Notes: a model not told the origin generated them from the sequence alone. Positions 24,546 to 36,239 are shown, counted from the first letter of the stretch. The stretch: DNA of 64,000 nt from Brienomyrus brachyistius (GCF_023856365.1 NC_064548.1:15979642-16043641); one strand, 5' to 3'. Numbers and translations are program-made.

Positions 24546-26579
24546 ACAATGCACGGTACAGTACAACAATGCATCACAGTAGCAACTAATAAGACATTCT
24601 CTGTGGATAAGTATTGACAAGTAACAGATGAAATAACATAAAACAGAAATGTTCTTATGAAACAGAATGGAGCAGGAAAACTGGGACGATGGGACAAACT
24701 GCACGTCACGTGCATATTATAAAAATGAATAAATAAGTGCTGAAAAGAATAGTAATACGTATAATTATATCAGGGGCCATTTGTAGAATGAAGGATCAGC
24801 ATTGAAGGTGATGTAGAAAAGGAGACCAGCTGTCTTCATAGGGTCTCATGTTGCTTTTTCTAAGTTTCTCTAGATTTGAATGGTCTGAACTAGTGGGTTA
24901 TGGAAACTCTGGATCTATCTTTTTAATTCAGTAGCTTTTCAGAAACGGCTAGTAATATGAATGGCTGAAAATATTTGGGTGTATCTAATATAGGGGCATC
25001 GGCAAACTTAATAATGACGACACATGGGGAATACTTAGGATGAAGGTATCATACAGTCTGCTCACGGTGTGGGATGTGGGGCAGAGTAGTTGTATAATGC
25101 ATTACTTACTGACTGTAAAGGTGACTAAGGTAAACCTACATATTTGCAAAGACCAATCACCAGGCTAAATGAATGAAAAGAAGTGCAAAGAAATGAAAAT
25201 GATTTTATTTTTGGATACAGTATTTGCTGTAATGCTGGTCTCCCTCAGATTGGTGCAGTTAAGTGTGTAGGCTTTGTTTCAATATTGGTAGGGACCAATT
25301 CAGCGCCGATCACCCAACTTTCCTAAATACACACAGTACTCCCACCATATTGGTAGGGAAATGTCGCTACTGTCTGTACCCAAATGTACGCCCTTGGGTG
25401 CAGATGATTGAGGATTTCAGCCAAGAAAGGATATGTGACTCTTATTGCTGCCAAAGTGGCATCCAGCTGATGTATTTTTATTTGGCCAACGGAGCAGGGT
25501 TTTTTTATAATGTTTTAATTTATTTTTTATTCTACCGGTGAGGACATGCTTTTAGCGGCAATGTAAACAGGTACCTTAAAACTTACACACACTGTTACAA
25601 AAGGTGAAACAGGGAATACAAACAACGACACACGGAAAGAAAAACATATAAGAATGATGATCGCGGCACAGAGAGAGCCGCCCATACCGCAAATCTCTCA
25701 CTCGTTAAGTTACGATTTCCAAGCTACGCATCCGTGCGGCTCCTCCACTAATTGCTGCTGGTGCTAAATTTAGTGCGAGGGATCTGGAAATCGCCTTGAT
25801 CAAAAGCACTGAATATGAAATCATACCCAGTCTCGCAGGCAAGTCTATCCGCCTCTCGGCTCCCTCCATCTGCCAGTCACGGGGGAATACGTGAACTATT
25901 CCATATGTCAGACTTGTCAATCACCGGCAAATGTGGGAACTGTCTTCCAGGACCGGGGAATGCTCCATTCTCAGAGATATCTTTTTTTTTTTTTTTTGCA
26001 TTATTTGTTTATTTATTTTTCTCATTATGATTTAAAAATTGAAATAAAAAATCTATTACTATTATTTGTTGTTCTGAATTTTAGATAATCAATTTGGGAA
26101 TTTAATCGCAAACAGTAAACTGAAAATGAATTAATCGTGCGAATCACAAACACAAATGGCAGGGAGGATTCTGTCAGCAGCAATCCTTAATAAAATGCAA
26201 TAAAGTACTTTAAAGCGTGCGCGTTTTCATGCACTTGCCTATGTTGTCTTGTGCTCAGACCATTGGTTTTGAATACACCTTGGCGTTATATGTACGTGCA
26301 TGTGAATATGCAATCAATTAATTTGCAGGGCGTAGCGTTAAACTACATTAGCGCTGTAGCGTGACAAGATAAGTTGGACATCGAGTCAAGACCCGAATAG
26401 AGCACGTTGTTCATCACCCGCCTGAGAGTCAGTCTGTCAAACCTTTCGATTGATGAAGGAGTTAAAAAAAAAACTATGTAAAATCTTAATATTAACCAGG
26501 AATAGGCCTATGGCATACAACACATGCCAGTCAATTAGAATATATCAAATTAACTCGTTTTAATGCTGCAGTTGTATGT
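24544..26579. other. Unique DNA with candidate regulatory blocks
   Basis: The blocks 25660-25960 and 26160-26460 are non-repetitive, with CACTAATTGCTGCTGG, CAATCAATTAATTTGC and TTTCGATTGATGAAGG stretches typical of homeodomain binding sites. An AT-rich, T-run-containing segment separates them. No coding signal. Confidence 0.25.
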
Positions 26580-26631
26580 TTGTATATCTGTGTGTGCGTG
26601 TATACACACACAGATACACAGACACACACAG

Positions 26632-26724
<93 letters not shown>
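26580..26724. repeat. Compound GT/CA/TA microsatellite with inverted repeat
   Basis: A perfect 12-bp inverted repeat (TATCTGTGTGTG at 26585-26596 against CACACACAGATA at 26605-26616) is followed by a CA run and then about 37 TA units. Confidence 0.95.
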
Positions 26725-26729
<5 letters not shown>

Positions 26730-26742
26730 GAAGTAAATAAAG

Positions 26743-26790
26743 GACCCCCCGCGACCCAGTAGGAGAAGTGGTTTGGAAAATGGATGGATG
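26743..26790 (+). mobile_element. 5'-truncated SINE tail with target-site duplication
   Basis: The 48-bp insert (GACCCCCCGCGACCCAGTAG to GGATGGATG) is the extreme 3' end of the SINE. It is flanked by an exact 13-bp direct repeat GAAGTAAATAAAG at 26730-26742 and 26791-26803. This is the hallmark of LINE-machinery insertion and shows the insertion began and stopped early. Confidence 0.85.
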
Positions 26791-26807
26791 GAAGTAAATA
26801 AAGATAA

Positions 26808-27065
26808 TGTCATGCCCTGCTTGTTAGCTCCTCCTGTGTGCCACGCCCCCTCATCTACCCCTTGTGGATTCCCCATGTTTACCAGCTGTTTCTTGTTGCT
26901 GTCATTAGTTCAATGTATTTAAGTCTGCCTTAGGTATGTTTTCCACAGTCCGGTCATTGAAGTCTTAGGTCTGTTTTGTGCCTTGCCTTGTCATTTTCCG
27001 TAATAAATCCCTCATTCCCCTCTTCCTTGTCTCCCTGTTCCTGTTTCCTTGGTCCAAACGTGACA
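26808..27065 (+). mobile_element. Solo LTR-like element
   Basis: It begins TGTCATGCCC and ends ACGTGACA, giving TGTCA/TGACA inverted ends. It carries a TATA-like TATTTAAG at 26916-26923 and a polyadenylation signal AATAAA at 27002-27007 in the right order for U3-R-U5. Flanks GATAA and AATAA could be a 5-bp target duplication with one mismatch. No internal retroelement genes adjoin, so if this is an LTR it is a solo one. Superfamily not assigned. Confidence 0.6.
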
Positions 27066-27189
27066 AATAACTTATCTTGTATAACCCAAAAATGCATATG
27101 ACTCATTACACTTTTGGTGGTTATTAGTGGTAGTTAATGTATATTTTTAAAATTCATATATATCCACATAGAGTATGTGCTGTTTATGT

Positions 27190-27462
27190 CCATCTTCCAA
27201 CTACTGGTTCGCTTCAGGTTGTGGGTCTTACAAGCTTAGGCCTCAAGGCAGGGGGACGCTTTGGGCGGGATGCTAATCCATTGCTGTGCACATACAGCAC
27301 ACAAGCAATTTGGGTTACGCCAATTAGCCTGAATGGATGGGCTTAGTCTGCAGGAGGAAGGCAGAGGACATGGACTCCATGGAAATCAGAAAGAAGGGTC
27401 AAGCTCTCCATACGCAGGGCAGGATTGGAATCCCCAAACCTGGAGGAATGAGACAACAGTGC
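27190..27462 (-). mobile_element. Near-full SINE, antisense
   Basis: Reversed order of tail (CCATCTTCCAACTACTGG), GATGCTAATCCATTGCTGTG, GTTACGCCAATTAGCCTG, GGAGGAAGGCAGAGGAC, CAGGATTGGAATCCCC (reversed B box) and the head region is present. It explains the 69-, 76- and 93-codon frames here. Confidence 0.75.
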
Positions 27463-27463
27463 T

Positions 27464-27640
27464 GGGTCAGGGGGCCTGGAGCCTATCCTGGAAGCTATGG
27501 ACGCAAGCCAGGGAAGAACCCAGGATGGGGTGCCAAGCCATCATGGGGCACCTACACACCATTCTAACGCACATTCACACCTACAGACCATTTGGCAACT
27601 CCAGTTCACCTTAGCATGCTCTTGGACTGTTTGAATGCTA
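27464..27640 (-). mobile_element. Second SINE 3' part, antisense, in tandem
   Basis: GGGTCAGGGGGCCTGGAGCC, AAGAACCCAGGATGGGGTGC and CATCATGGGGCACC are reversed SINE 3' body, directly abutting the head of the previous copy in the same orientation. The head is missing. Confidence 0.75.
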
Positions 27641-28135
27641 CGAAAACACACACAGAGATAATCTGTCCCTCCATCTATCATCCACTTCCAGGACAGGTGT
27701 TGTAGCATTGTCTAATTAAACTAGCTATACTTTCAAATTCTTAGCTAAGCTACTTTTGTAGTAGTTTACTTCTGATGCATTTCATAGCACCCAAACAGCA
27801 GGCTAGAGCAATGAACTAACAGCAGCCAAACGATGGTTGAATACAGTATCTTTATTCTGCTGTATAGTTTTCCATCCAGGATTTTTTATTATTTTGTTAA
27901 TTCTTTAATATTACCCTCAAAACGTTCATTGATCCAAATTGTGCCGACATCTTCCACATTTTTCTACAAGACGGCTTGTTAGTAGCAACTAATGAACTAT
28001 CAAAATAGAAACTGCCACTTTAGTTTGTAAAAGTTACCAAATTCAGTCAATATATTTTAAAATATGAACAACTGACATTATGCCAATATGGAAATGTGAA
28101 CAAAATTCTGGTGGATAAATGAGGCTCTTGCAGCA
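27641..28135. other. Unique AT-rich DNA
   Basis: Nothing recognised. Confidence 0.45.
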
Positions 28136-28258
28136 GGGTCAGTGAGTCTGGAGCTTATCTCTGGGGGCACAGGCCGATAGGTGGGGGACCAGTCTGGGCC
28201 AAATGCCAACCCATCACCTGGCACACAGTTTACGGATGCTAGTGCGCCAACTGCCTGT
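28136..28258 (-). mobile_element. SINE fragment, antisense
   Basis: AGGGTCAGTGAGTCTGGAGC, GGGACCAGTCTGGGCC and CCAACCCATCACCTGGC match reversed SINE 3' body. Confidence 0.6.
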
Positions 28259-28322
28259 CTTCAGACTAACATTGTTATTGTTAAACTAAAAGTGTGAGAA
28301 ACCATTTTCGTAAAATGGAATA

Positions 28323-28396
28323 AAATCCATCCAGCCGCTTGTCCTGTTCAGGGTCGTGGGGGTCTGGAGATTATCCCATAGGCTACGGGCACATGA
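28323..28396 (-). mobile_element. SINE 3' tail, antisense
   Basis: ATCCATCCAGCCGCTTGTCC and GTTCAGGGTCGTGGGGGTCT are a well-preserved reversed SINE 3' end. Confidence 0.75.
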
Positions 28397-29047
28397 AATA
28401 AGATACAAAAATAAAATAATAAACAGGGACTAAACAAAAACGATAAATATTGCTTAAGAAACGAATTGAAATAAAAACAAATGTCACATACTTTCAATTA
28501 CTGTTTTTTTGTGCGATTTAAGTAAAGTAACTAATTCTTTACCTTAATTGACCGTTAATAGCACCTGGAACATGTCTTGTCCATTTTGAGGACAGCAGCA
28601 CATAATGCACTGTGTATTCATGTAGGATTTGCTAAAGATTAAGCATATACAATAGCCCCACAACTTTTTCTTTATGCCTAGAAATATAGAGCCAAAAAGA
28701 CTATACTACTGGAATGGAAAGAGATCCAAAGTACTAAAACTTAAACCTTAAAATAAAATATATACAAAGAAAATGCAAATAACTCTTTGAAATATAAAGT
28801 AATACAAACTAATAAAGCGACACTGAAAACTAACTAAAATCATAACTTTATTTCTAATAAAAAGTAAAATTGAAAACAAAATCAAAATATCAAACTGAAA
28901 AAATACTGCTTTAGACCACACAACTCGCAAAACCACACTTAAAAATTGCCCTTGTTGTAGATTTGGTTAAATATGGAGTATTAAGGTAGAGCTTCATATC
29001 AGTGCTTTAGGAATAAGCTGCCGATAGCAGCATATTGCATGGCATTG
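28397..29047. other. AT-rich unique DNA
   Basis: Low-complexity AT-rich sequence with an octamer ATGCAAAT at 28773-28780. Nothing else identified. Confidence 0.4.
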
Positions 29048-29172
29048 TAGCTCTTTGTGGGTGGGGTCTGCATGTTCATCCTGTGTTTCCCTGTGCATCC
29101 CAGCATTGTCCCCAGTGCTGCCAGGGCATCAGGCTCCCCCATGACCAGTTTAAGATGGATGGAGAAATGGAA
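29048..29172 (+). mobile_element. SINE with internal deletion
   Basis: GTCTGCATGTTCATCCTGTG corresponds to the GTTTGCATGTTCT block, then the sequence jumps to AGGCTCCCCCATGACCAG and GATGGATGGAGAAATGG at the 3' end. The middle is deleted, as in the copy at 4926-5152. Confidence 0.6.
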
Positions 29173-31019
29173 AATGTGGATACCACTGTAGCTCATGATA
29201 AATCAAAAGCAACATTTGAAAAGTAGCTTTCATGGGCGAAGGTATGCATTACCTACTGTGGCTTTTGTTTACCTTTTTTTTTTAATAAAAAGTAATTCAT
29301 ATTGCGTGACAACAGTTAAGGAGCAGGGGTTTCATTAGCCGTGCTGCTTTCTGGACAGTGAAATCACTTACATGGTGTAAAAAAGAAAAAAAAAAAACAG
29401 AAAGCGGGAGAAAAAAAGAGGAGAGAAAAAGGTATTTAAAAAATGGAATGTTTCTCCATAAGGTTACTGCCCTCACCAGAGGAATCCATAATTCTGAAAT
29501 GCACAATTTGCACCGTTCAGCAGACCACTGTAGAATTTTAAGCAACTTCTACAATACTCTAATATTTACATTGTACGTGTCCACTGTGGGTGTAAAACAG
29601 TAAGTTAATAATGTAAAGGATATGATGTATTACCTTCTCTTTTTCACACACACACACACACACATTATATCTACATACATGAGATAAGGCAGGAAGGCAC
29701 TGAGAGCAATTTGGTGTCTCCATAACCGTTAGATAGGTCTGAAGGACATCACTGCCTCCCACACGTCACACATGGACAGTAAACCATGATGAAAAATAAA
29801 AAATAAAGAATCAGCGGACCTTCACAGGGCAGGAGGCCATAAAGGATCTCTGATTTACGGGGAGATTGCATGTAAAGACACCGCAAGAGTATGCAAGTCA
29901 TTGACAGCATTTTGCAGTCTGTTGATGATCTCTCTGTGGGGTGGGGGAGCTGAATGACTGCTGGTCACCGGTGGGAGAAGCCAAATGTCCTCGGAGCGGC
30001 TTTAAGCATGTAAATAACAGCAGTGCTGACGGGCAGTTTCAGACCCGCTGCAGCAGTGCATTGTGGGATGACTGGTGGGCGTGGCCAGATTTGCATCAGT
30101 CGTCTTCTGCCCTCGAGATTTAGTGCCGGTTACACAACTGCCTGAAAGTACAATGGTAAGAAGAGGTGATGTTTCTGGGGCCCTTTCACTTACTGTGGAA
30201 AGCATGGTCATGAATTTACATTAGTCAGTGATGATTAATCACTGGGCTGCCTTTTTTTCTAATAATCTCTCTATATAACCTAATTTGATTGAATTGGCAA
30301 ATTAAATAAAAATTGACATTCTCATCAGTGACACCTTTTTACTTTCACCATGCACTCCATCTCTACAGTGCTTTGACTTTTTCATTTTATGAAACTGACG
30401 AGCTGCTTGTTGATACATACGTTTTTTTTTTTTTTTTTCAAACCAAAGAGAATCCCTATAGCAGGACTGATTAGAAGTCAGGTTCTATTTGTACAGTGGA
30501 GACAAATGGAAAAAGTGCGCACCATGGAATTCTGGGTAAATATGTCAGTCTGCTTATATCAATATCGTGACCCAAAGCAAAATCCCCAAAACAAATTCAC
30601 AAAAATGGGGATTCTTGAGCTTTACTCACTGGGTATCATTGTAAAATGTATTATTATTTACGATAAATAAAGATAATGCACATATGCACAACAATAACAT
30701 GGAAATAACCTCAGCATATGGACATTTCAATTATGCAACTGCTTCTCGTTGTATTGGCACCGTCACAAGAATACTGAGCCATGGCAAAGCGGCGTCGTCG
30801 GTATTTGACTAAAACCCAACCGCTTATGTCCTGTCAGCTCCAGCAAGATGGGAAATTTATTAGCAATTAATTGGTTCCTCACTTCCCTGTGGTTTGGTCG
30901 CGAGTTACAGTCCGGAGACGAATTATATAACCAGTTAATACAGCTAGATTTCACTGGTCTTACTCCGGTCCAAGTTAAACCAGCAGTAATCAAATGGCAG
31001 GCCCATGTCCTTAATCACT

Positions 31020-31033
31020 ACGCCCCCTGCTGT
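31020..31033 (-). promoter_or_regulatory. CTCF-like motif, minus strand
   Basis: On the minus strand ACAGCAGGGGGCGT matches CCASYAGRKGGCRS at 12 of 14 positions. The surrounding sequence may be an old retroposon head, which would lower its significance. Its orientation is opposite to the motif at 3142. Confidence 0.3.
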
Positions 31034-31685
31034 TCTCTGCCTGGTAACTGCTTTGGCAGTGCTGCTTCATCACACACTATAAGGAGCATTATATTCGCGC
31101 TTGGCTGCAGGACGGCGTGTGACTTCCGCGCGAGGGTCTACTTAGCATGACATCAGCACGTGTAACTCCAGACCAGAAAGTGAGGTCCACCTCTCACCCC
31201 CCTGAGGAAACAACATGGGATTCCGAGACATTCTCCCCGTCAGGAACCTCTGCCAAATAATGAATGTGAAGAACTGTTCCCAGCGACTCCCCCAGTTCTT
31301 GGCATCTATGCGTCCAGCCTGGAAGGGTCCTGCAGAATCCATGTATTAACATCAGAGATGTTGAAAATTCAGCAGCTCTATCAGCATTATAGCCTGATAA
31401 TCTCTGAAAGACGTACCCAGCTAGTAATAAAATAAATTAAAGACCTAAAACCACATTAGCACCAAGTAAAACCTAATATGCATATGACTGTATCAAAGGA
31501 GTCAGGATGTTGTATCTCAGCTTGTTCTTTAGCCTTCTCTGAGCTACCATACTGTGCCGTAGCACTTTATTGCTGCATCAGTTACTACGGTGATGGCATG
31601 TAAGATTATCACATTGCCCCCTCTAATTTGAAACGCACTGACACCGTGTCATTGGCTACCGCGGGCACCGCATTGATTAAGACGG

Positions 31686-31695
31686 CCATATAAGG
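31686..31695. promoter_or_regulatory. Perfect CArG box (SRF-type)
   Basis: CCATATAAGG fits CC(A/T)6GG exactly and lies in a unique block. SRF binds such sites in vertebrates; function here is inferred from one short match. Confidence 0.3.
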
Positions 31696-32022
31696 CGAGG
31701 ATCAATCGCAGCCAGCCAAGCCTCAGTTACCGGAGGGTCCCGCATTGCCCTCTGCCGCGTCATCGACGGTGCACGTCCCTGCCAGACAGCACACACGAAA
31801 GTGCCAACCTCCACGCGGCTTGGTTAATATTTCCCAGGCTGCACGGGGGTGTTGTTGAGCAGGCCGAGAGTGGCTCTCCAGACAATCCAGAGTTTTCTGA
31901 TTGCTACTTCAGGTTTTTTTCCTTCATTTTTCTTTTATTTTCACTACATACTTCATCATACAAATCCGGCCCGGTGGAAAAACAAAAGCAAGCCATTGCA
32001 TCTGTCTCTGGAGATGGATTGG

Positions 32023-32095
32023 TACTCTCTCTCTCTCTCACTCTCTCTCTCTCTTTCTCTCTCACTCTCTCTCTCTCCCTCTCTCTCTCTCTCTC

Positions 32096-32128
<33 letters not shown>

Positions 32129-32144
32129 TTCTTCTCTCTCTCTA
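32023..32144. repeat. CT dinucleotide microsatellite
   Basis: About 120 bases of CT repeats with rare A, T and C interruptions. It generates overlapping serine/leucine frames up to 118 codons that are artefacts. Confidence 0.95.
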
Positions 32145-33299
32145 GCGACTGCTTAAAGATGGTGACGTCCTCACCACGCACATGTTCTGCAGTCAGTCTT
32201 GCATTACATACTTCTCTAGCAAGAAACCTCACACTGTATAAGAATGTAGTTTCATAATTTTTCTCATGATTATGAATATAATTCAGCAGTCGTGGGCACA
32301 TCAGAAACTGAGCATAAGTATGAACAGTTTATATTATATTATATTGCATATGCTAATCGTGATATTGGAGGCATTCGAGCAAATTGTGTTTTGTAGGCAT
32401 CATAAAACCTTCACAAAATCATTTCAGTAAATGTTAATGGACAATAGACAAATAAGAGTTGGTGGGTGGGATTGTCACTCATTCACGATTGCTGATTGGC
32501 TTATTTCTTTGGCTCCTATTGGGTTAATTTTGGCAAGACTGGCAGTTTCTCTCCCGGAGTTTCTACAGGCCTTGTTTCACCCATCAGTATTGTGCGGAGC
32601 GCCAGCTCGCAGCAACTGCAGCTTGGTTTCAAACTCACAGTTTGCAGCCGTATATCTTATGTCTCTGCTTGCATAAATTAATCATGTTGAGGTGTTTAAC
32701 GAGGTGGGCTAGATCTCGGCAGCATTCAAAAGTACCCTGACCCCTTTCGACAGCCTGTCTTTCTTCTGACGCCCGTCTTAAGAGCGGAAATGGAGATGAG
32801 ACGCGGCGTCTCTGTTTTCACAGAACTATTTAATTTCATAATGATGGAAGCTAAATCCCCAGTTTGAAGCTCCTTGGCTTCTGTGTGAGATAAGCGGCAG
32901 GAAATCGGCGTACAGAGGAGAGTAACTCTCAGAACTGAGCAGAACTTCACAATAGACAACGCTCTCAAAGGGAGTTTTATCAACTGCTATGATGGAAAGC
33001 GCAAATTTATACAGAAATCCGAACCAGGGAAATTCTATTTGCGGCACAGCCGTCTATTTATTTGTTTATTTATTTATTTTTTTGCACAGAAGCTAGAATG
33101 TACATGTCCTTCAAACTCCCTTAAAAATGGCAAGATGCGCGGTAAGGTAGTGAATTTGGTCACTTCCTTGTAGGAAGTCCATCCTCTTGGTATGGGTGAA
33201 ATTGTGCATGGGAGCCACGTTAAGTGTCAGTGCCCTGCAGTACAGGTCACTAGAAACCAAATCAGAAACATTCATTCACAGACCTACAAAGTTACATCT
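32145..33299. other. Unique intergenic DNA
   Basis: Inverted CCAAT boxes (ATTGG) occur near 32496 and 32518. T-rich TTTATTTA repeats lie near 33055-33080. No gene recognised. Confidence 0.35.
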
Positions 33300-33359
33300 A
33301 GTAGTAGCAGTAATAGTAATAGTAATAGTTGTTGTAGTGGTAGTAGGTTTATGATGCAC

Positions 33360-33395
<36 letters not shown>

Positions 33396-33410
33396 CTATC
33401 TATCTATCTG
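33300..33410. repeat. TAG-type and CTAT microsatellites
   Basis: A TAGTAG/AATAGT array (33300-33349) is followed by a CTAT tetranucleotide array (33360-33410). Confidence 0.9.
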
Positions 33411-33424
33411 TCTGACGCTCTGTC

Positions 33425-33540
33425 TGTCTAATATAATTTTTACAGTACAGTGAACATTTTACTTGCATTCCTCCCAGCAGACTTAAGTAGACTTCGTTCT
33501 GTTCATGTACAATGATAATAAAGATATTCTGTTAAATTCA
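33425..33540 (+). mobile_element. LINE 3'-end-like fragment
   Basis: ACAGTGAACATTTTACTTGC and GTACAATGATAATAAAGATA resemble the 3' end of fish LINEs that finish in CAATGACAATAAAG. The upstream part is missing. Confidence 0.45.
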
Positions 33541-33550
33541 ATTGCATTCT

Positions 33551-33654
33551 AATAGTAGTATTGGTAGAAGTAGCAGTAGCAATAGAGGCAGTAGTAGTAA
33601 TAGCAGTAGTAGCAGTAGCAATAGTAGCAGTAGTAGTAATAGCAGTAGTAGCAG
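33551..33654. repeat. TAG/CAG trinucleotide array
   Basis: Imperfect AGTAGC and AATAGC triplets for about 100 bases. The leucine-rich minus-strand frame here is an artefact of the repeat. Confidence 0.9.
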
Positions 33655-33779
33655 GATCCCAAGAGCTCTGGCCAAATAAAGCATTCGAAAGATGGATGCA
33701 TTATTATTACAGGCGTAATTATTGTTAAATAATCCCATCATGTTTACTTCGGGTTTACAACCCTCTATCTGTAATTGAT

Positions 33780-33956
33780 CTAACAAAAAGCCTCCATTTA
33801 ATTTATACTTATGAGCAATTAAATTCTTCTATTTGTGTAATTAGACATCCTATGCGATTGATTGTTTTTGGGGGCCTTAGGTCTTTAAATTAAATACCGA
33901 TACATGCGCTAAGTGGATCAGTCAATACGTGGGATTTGTCCTGCTGACAGCTTCCT

Positions 33957-33958
<2 letters not shown>
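33780..33958. other. Unique block, candidate regulatory DNA
   Basis: The sequence includes GAGCAATTAAATTC, GTGTAATTAGACATCC and GCGATTGATTG, a dense set of homeodomain-type cores in non-repetitive DNA between two microsatellites. Confidence 0.25.
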
Positions 33959-34001
<43 letters not shown>

Positions 34002-34006
34002 TCTCT
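33959..34006. repeat. CT dinucleotide microsatellite
   Basis: CT repeats with a single extra C. Confidence 0.95.
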
Positions 34007-34117
34007 GTGCCCGTGGACAGGTGGAAGCTGCCTATGCACTAAACCCCCTGATTGTTGTTACTATTGGTGTACCTTTCACCGCTTAATGCAAATTTTCCGG
34101 GAGCAGTTAAAGTAACA

Positions 34118-34212
34118 CCTGTGATGGAGTGGAATTCCCCTACCGAGTGTCCTCTGCTTCCTGGATGGGCTTCAGGGTCACTCTGGATAAGCATTATGGA
34201 AGATGGATGGCG
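34118..34212 (+). mobile_element. SINE 3' fragment
   Basis: CCTGTGATGGAGTGGAATTC, CTGCTTCCTGGATGGGCTTC and GGATAAGCATTATGGAAGAT then GGATGG follow the SINE 3' order. Confidence 0.7.
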
Positions 34213-36157
34213 AGATGAATTAGAGTAACACTAAACTTTACTACGGGCAGTAGACTTGACCGATAAAGGAGAAAGCTTCATGCTCAGTGGAAGAGAAAAG
34301 TCAGTTGGCCACCTGCCTTGGCTCAGTAATGACACCTCTTGTCACATCCAATACAAGCCTTTTTCCCAGGCAGCTGCTGGGAAAGCTTCAGGCTGGACCA
34401 TGTGACCTACAGAAGGCTCGGGCGACCGGCATCTGACGGCAGATTTTTTTTATGGAGATGTACAATTTTATGGGTTTCTCTAGATTCCTTTAAAAGACCT
34501 AACTAGCCCTGCCTCTTTCCGAATGTACAATGAAAGATGTGTTTTTTGTTGCTGTGGGAGAGAGACAAGGTTGAGGATAAGTCCCCAGAGAGAGTGTCTG
34601 GAAACATTGTTCTGACTCTTGTGGGTTTTGGGTTATGAAACTAAGCCAAAGTTTCTATATATTGGTCAGTGCTCACCTGCCTTTTTCATGCTGTCCAATA
34701 AAATCACCCCAATCCACTCTCCAAATCCCGTCTCCCTGTTCACACCTTGACAAACCAGGCTTTTCACGGGCACATTTATGCCACCCTTCCCTGGCATACA
34801 GGAACCGCCCCGCACCCGAGCTGTGCCACGAAGAGACCTAGTTCTAGCTCCTTTCGGTTTTCCACTGCAGAAGTGACGTAAAACTGGAGAGACGCTTATT
34901 TACTGTTCACACAGAGGATCTCATGAGTTACAATGTGCTAATTTCCTAATTTTCTGACACATCTGTGACAATCGTTGTATTACGCAAGAATCAAACACTA
35001 GCAGAATTAGCATTCGCTTGCGTGAATTTGCATTACGAATCCATACCATTTAGCTGTTCTAGAGTCTTTTTTTAAGTAGGACGTTGGAAATTTTCACGTT
35101 CCCAGTTGTGGCAAATTCATCAATATATTGTGATGTGTGATACTAGTAATGATGAATAATATATGGAATATGCCTTTTTATCTTCAGATAATTTGTGCAT
35201 GCCGATGCCAATCCCCAGCATCTCCATGAATTTGGACCTATTGGATGGTGGTGATGCAACCAGCTCAGTCCTCGGTCTTTCAGCCCAGCATGCTTACAAC
35301 CCGGAGACGACTTGCATGCTGTACAATAGAAAACCGCCAGTCCGCTGTACGGCTTGGGTGCTGCCTACAGTAGTATTTGGTGGCAGTGGAAAAGCGTCAT
35401 TACAGTCCATAGCCCCCTCCAGCATTATTTTTATTATATCTCCAGTAACAATACAGTGTCACAAGTTAACAATTATCCCCCAATACAACCCCACACACAC
35501 TATATATAAACGATAAATCAGACTGGATCATTCAGGTCCTTAAGGTCTTACTTTTCTGCCACACAACTTGTAATTTCATGTATCGGCTGCTATTTTTATA
35601 ATTAGGCAATCAAGGTACCTTTGTTCAAGGCTGAAACCATTTATTCCGCAGTTTAGAACCTGCAAACTTTATGGTCAGAAGGTAGCTGTCGACCATCCTC
35701 AACCCCCGCCCCCTCCATATCTACACAGTTGCAGAGGTCGTGGGAGTGACAGTCACATACACAACGTGATGTGTCCTTCACCTGGGAGGTTGGAGTGCTG
35801 CAGCAGGGGGTGTGAAGTTTCCGAGGGTGCAGCCACCTTCTCCGCAGAGAGCTGTCACTGCTCGTTTCTGGGGAGACTGTGACATCCAGTCGAAAGTAGA
35901 AATAACAGTTAAAATAATTAAAAGTATTAAGGATAAAAGGATTGAATGGGACCTTGCAAATATTAAGGTAGTAGCAAACCTTCATGCACTGAATCACAAT
36001 TATATCACAATAATATAATTATTTAGTGCAAAACTATTGGGATATTTTTATATATGCATGCATGTGGAGATTAATACTTCTATTTATATTGACAAAAATG
36101 TATGTTTATATTCATTTGAAATTACTTTGAATTGCCATATCTTGATTGCCTATAGAG

Positions 36158-36159
<2 letters not shown>
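34213..36159. other. Unique intergenic DNA
   Basis: An octamer ATTTGCAT lies at 35026-35033, and another (ATGCAAAT) at 34086-34093 just upstream of the SINE. Frames of 114-117 codons at 35163-35516 and 35653-35997 are not recognised. Confidence 0.35.

Positions 36160-36195
<36 letters not shown>
36160..36195. repeat. GT dinucleotide microsatellite
   Basis: About 18 GT units, followed by a short G run. Confidence 0.95.
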
Positions 36196-36199
<4 letters not shown>

Positions 36200-36239
36200 G
36201 GGGGGGGTGGATTATCTGACATAATGTCCAAGATGTTCT

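Larger units (their letters stand above)
29173..32022. other. Mostly unique intergenic DNA
   Basis: A CA run lies at 29645-29663. An octamer ATTTGCAT lies at 30089-30096 and a 7-bp-arm inverted repeat around GATTA at 30226-30244. The segment 30885-31035 may be an old reversed tRNA-derived retroposon (CTTAATCACTACGCCCCCTG), but this is weak. The segment 31600-31850 is a unique GC-balanced block with a CArG box. Confidence 0.35.

Noticed and set aside
28448..28460. TATTGCTTAAGAA resembles the 5' part of microRNA miR-137
   Set aside because: The match stops after 13 bases and the upstream sequence cannot fold back into a precursor hairpin.
32023..32257. Serine/leucine-rich frames of about 100 codons
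   Set aside because: They are translations of the CT microsatellite.
33538..33786. A leucine-rich minus-strand frame resembling a membrane segment
   Set aside because: The leucine run comes from the TAG/CAG triplet array.
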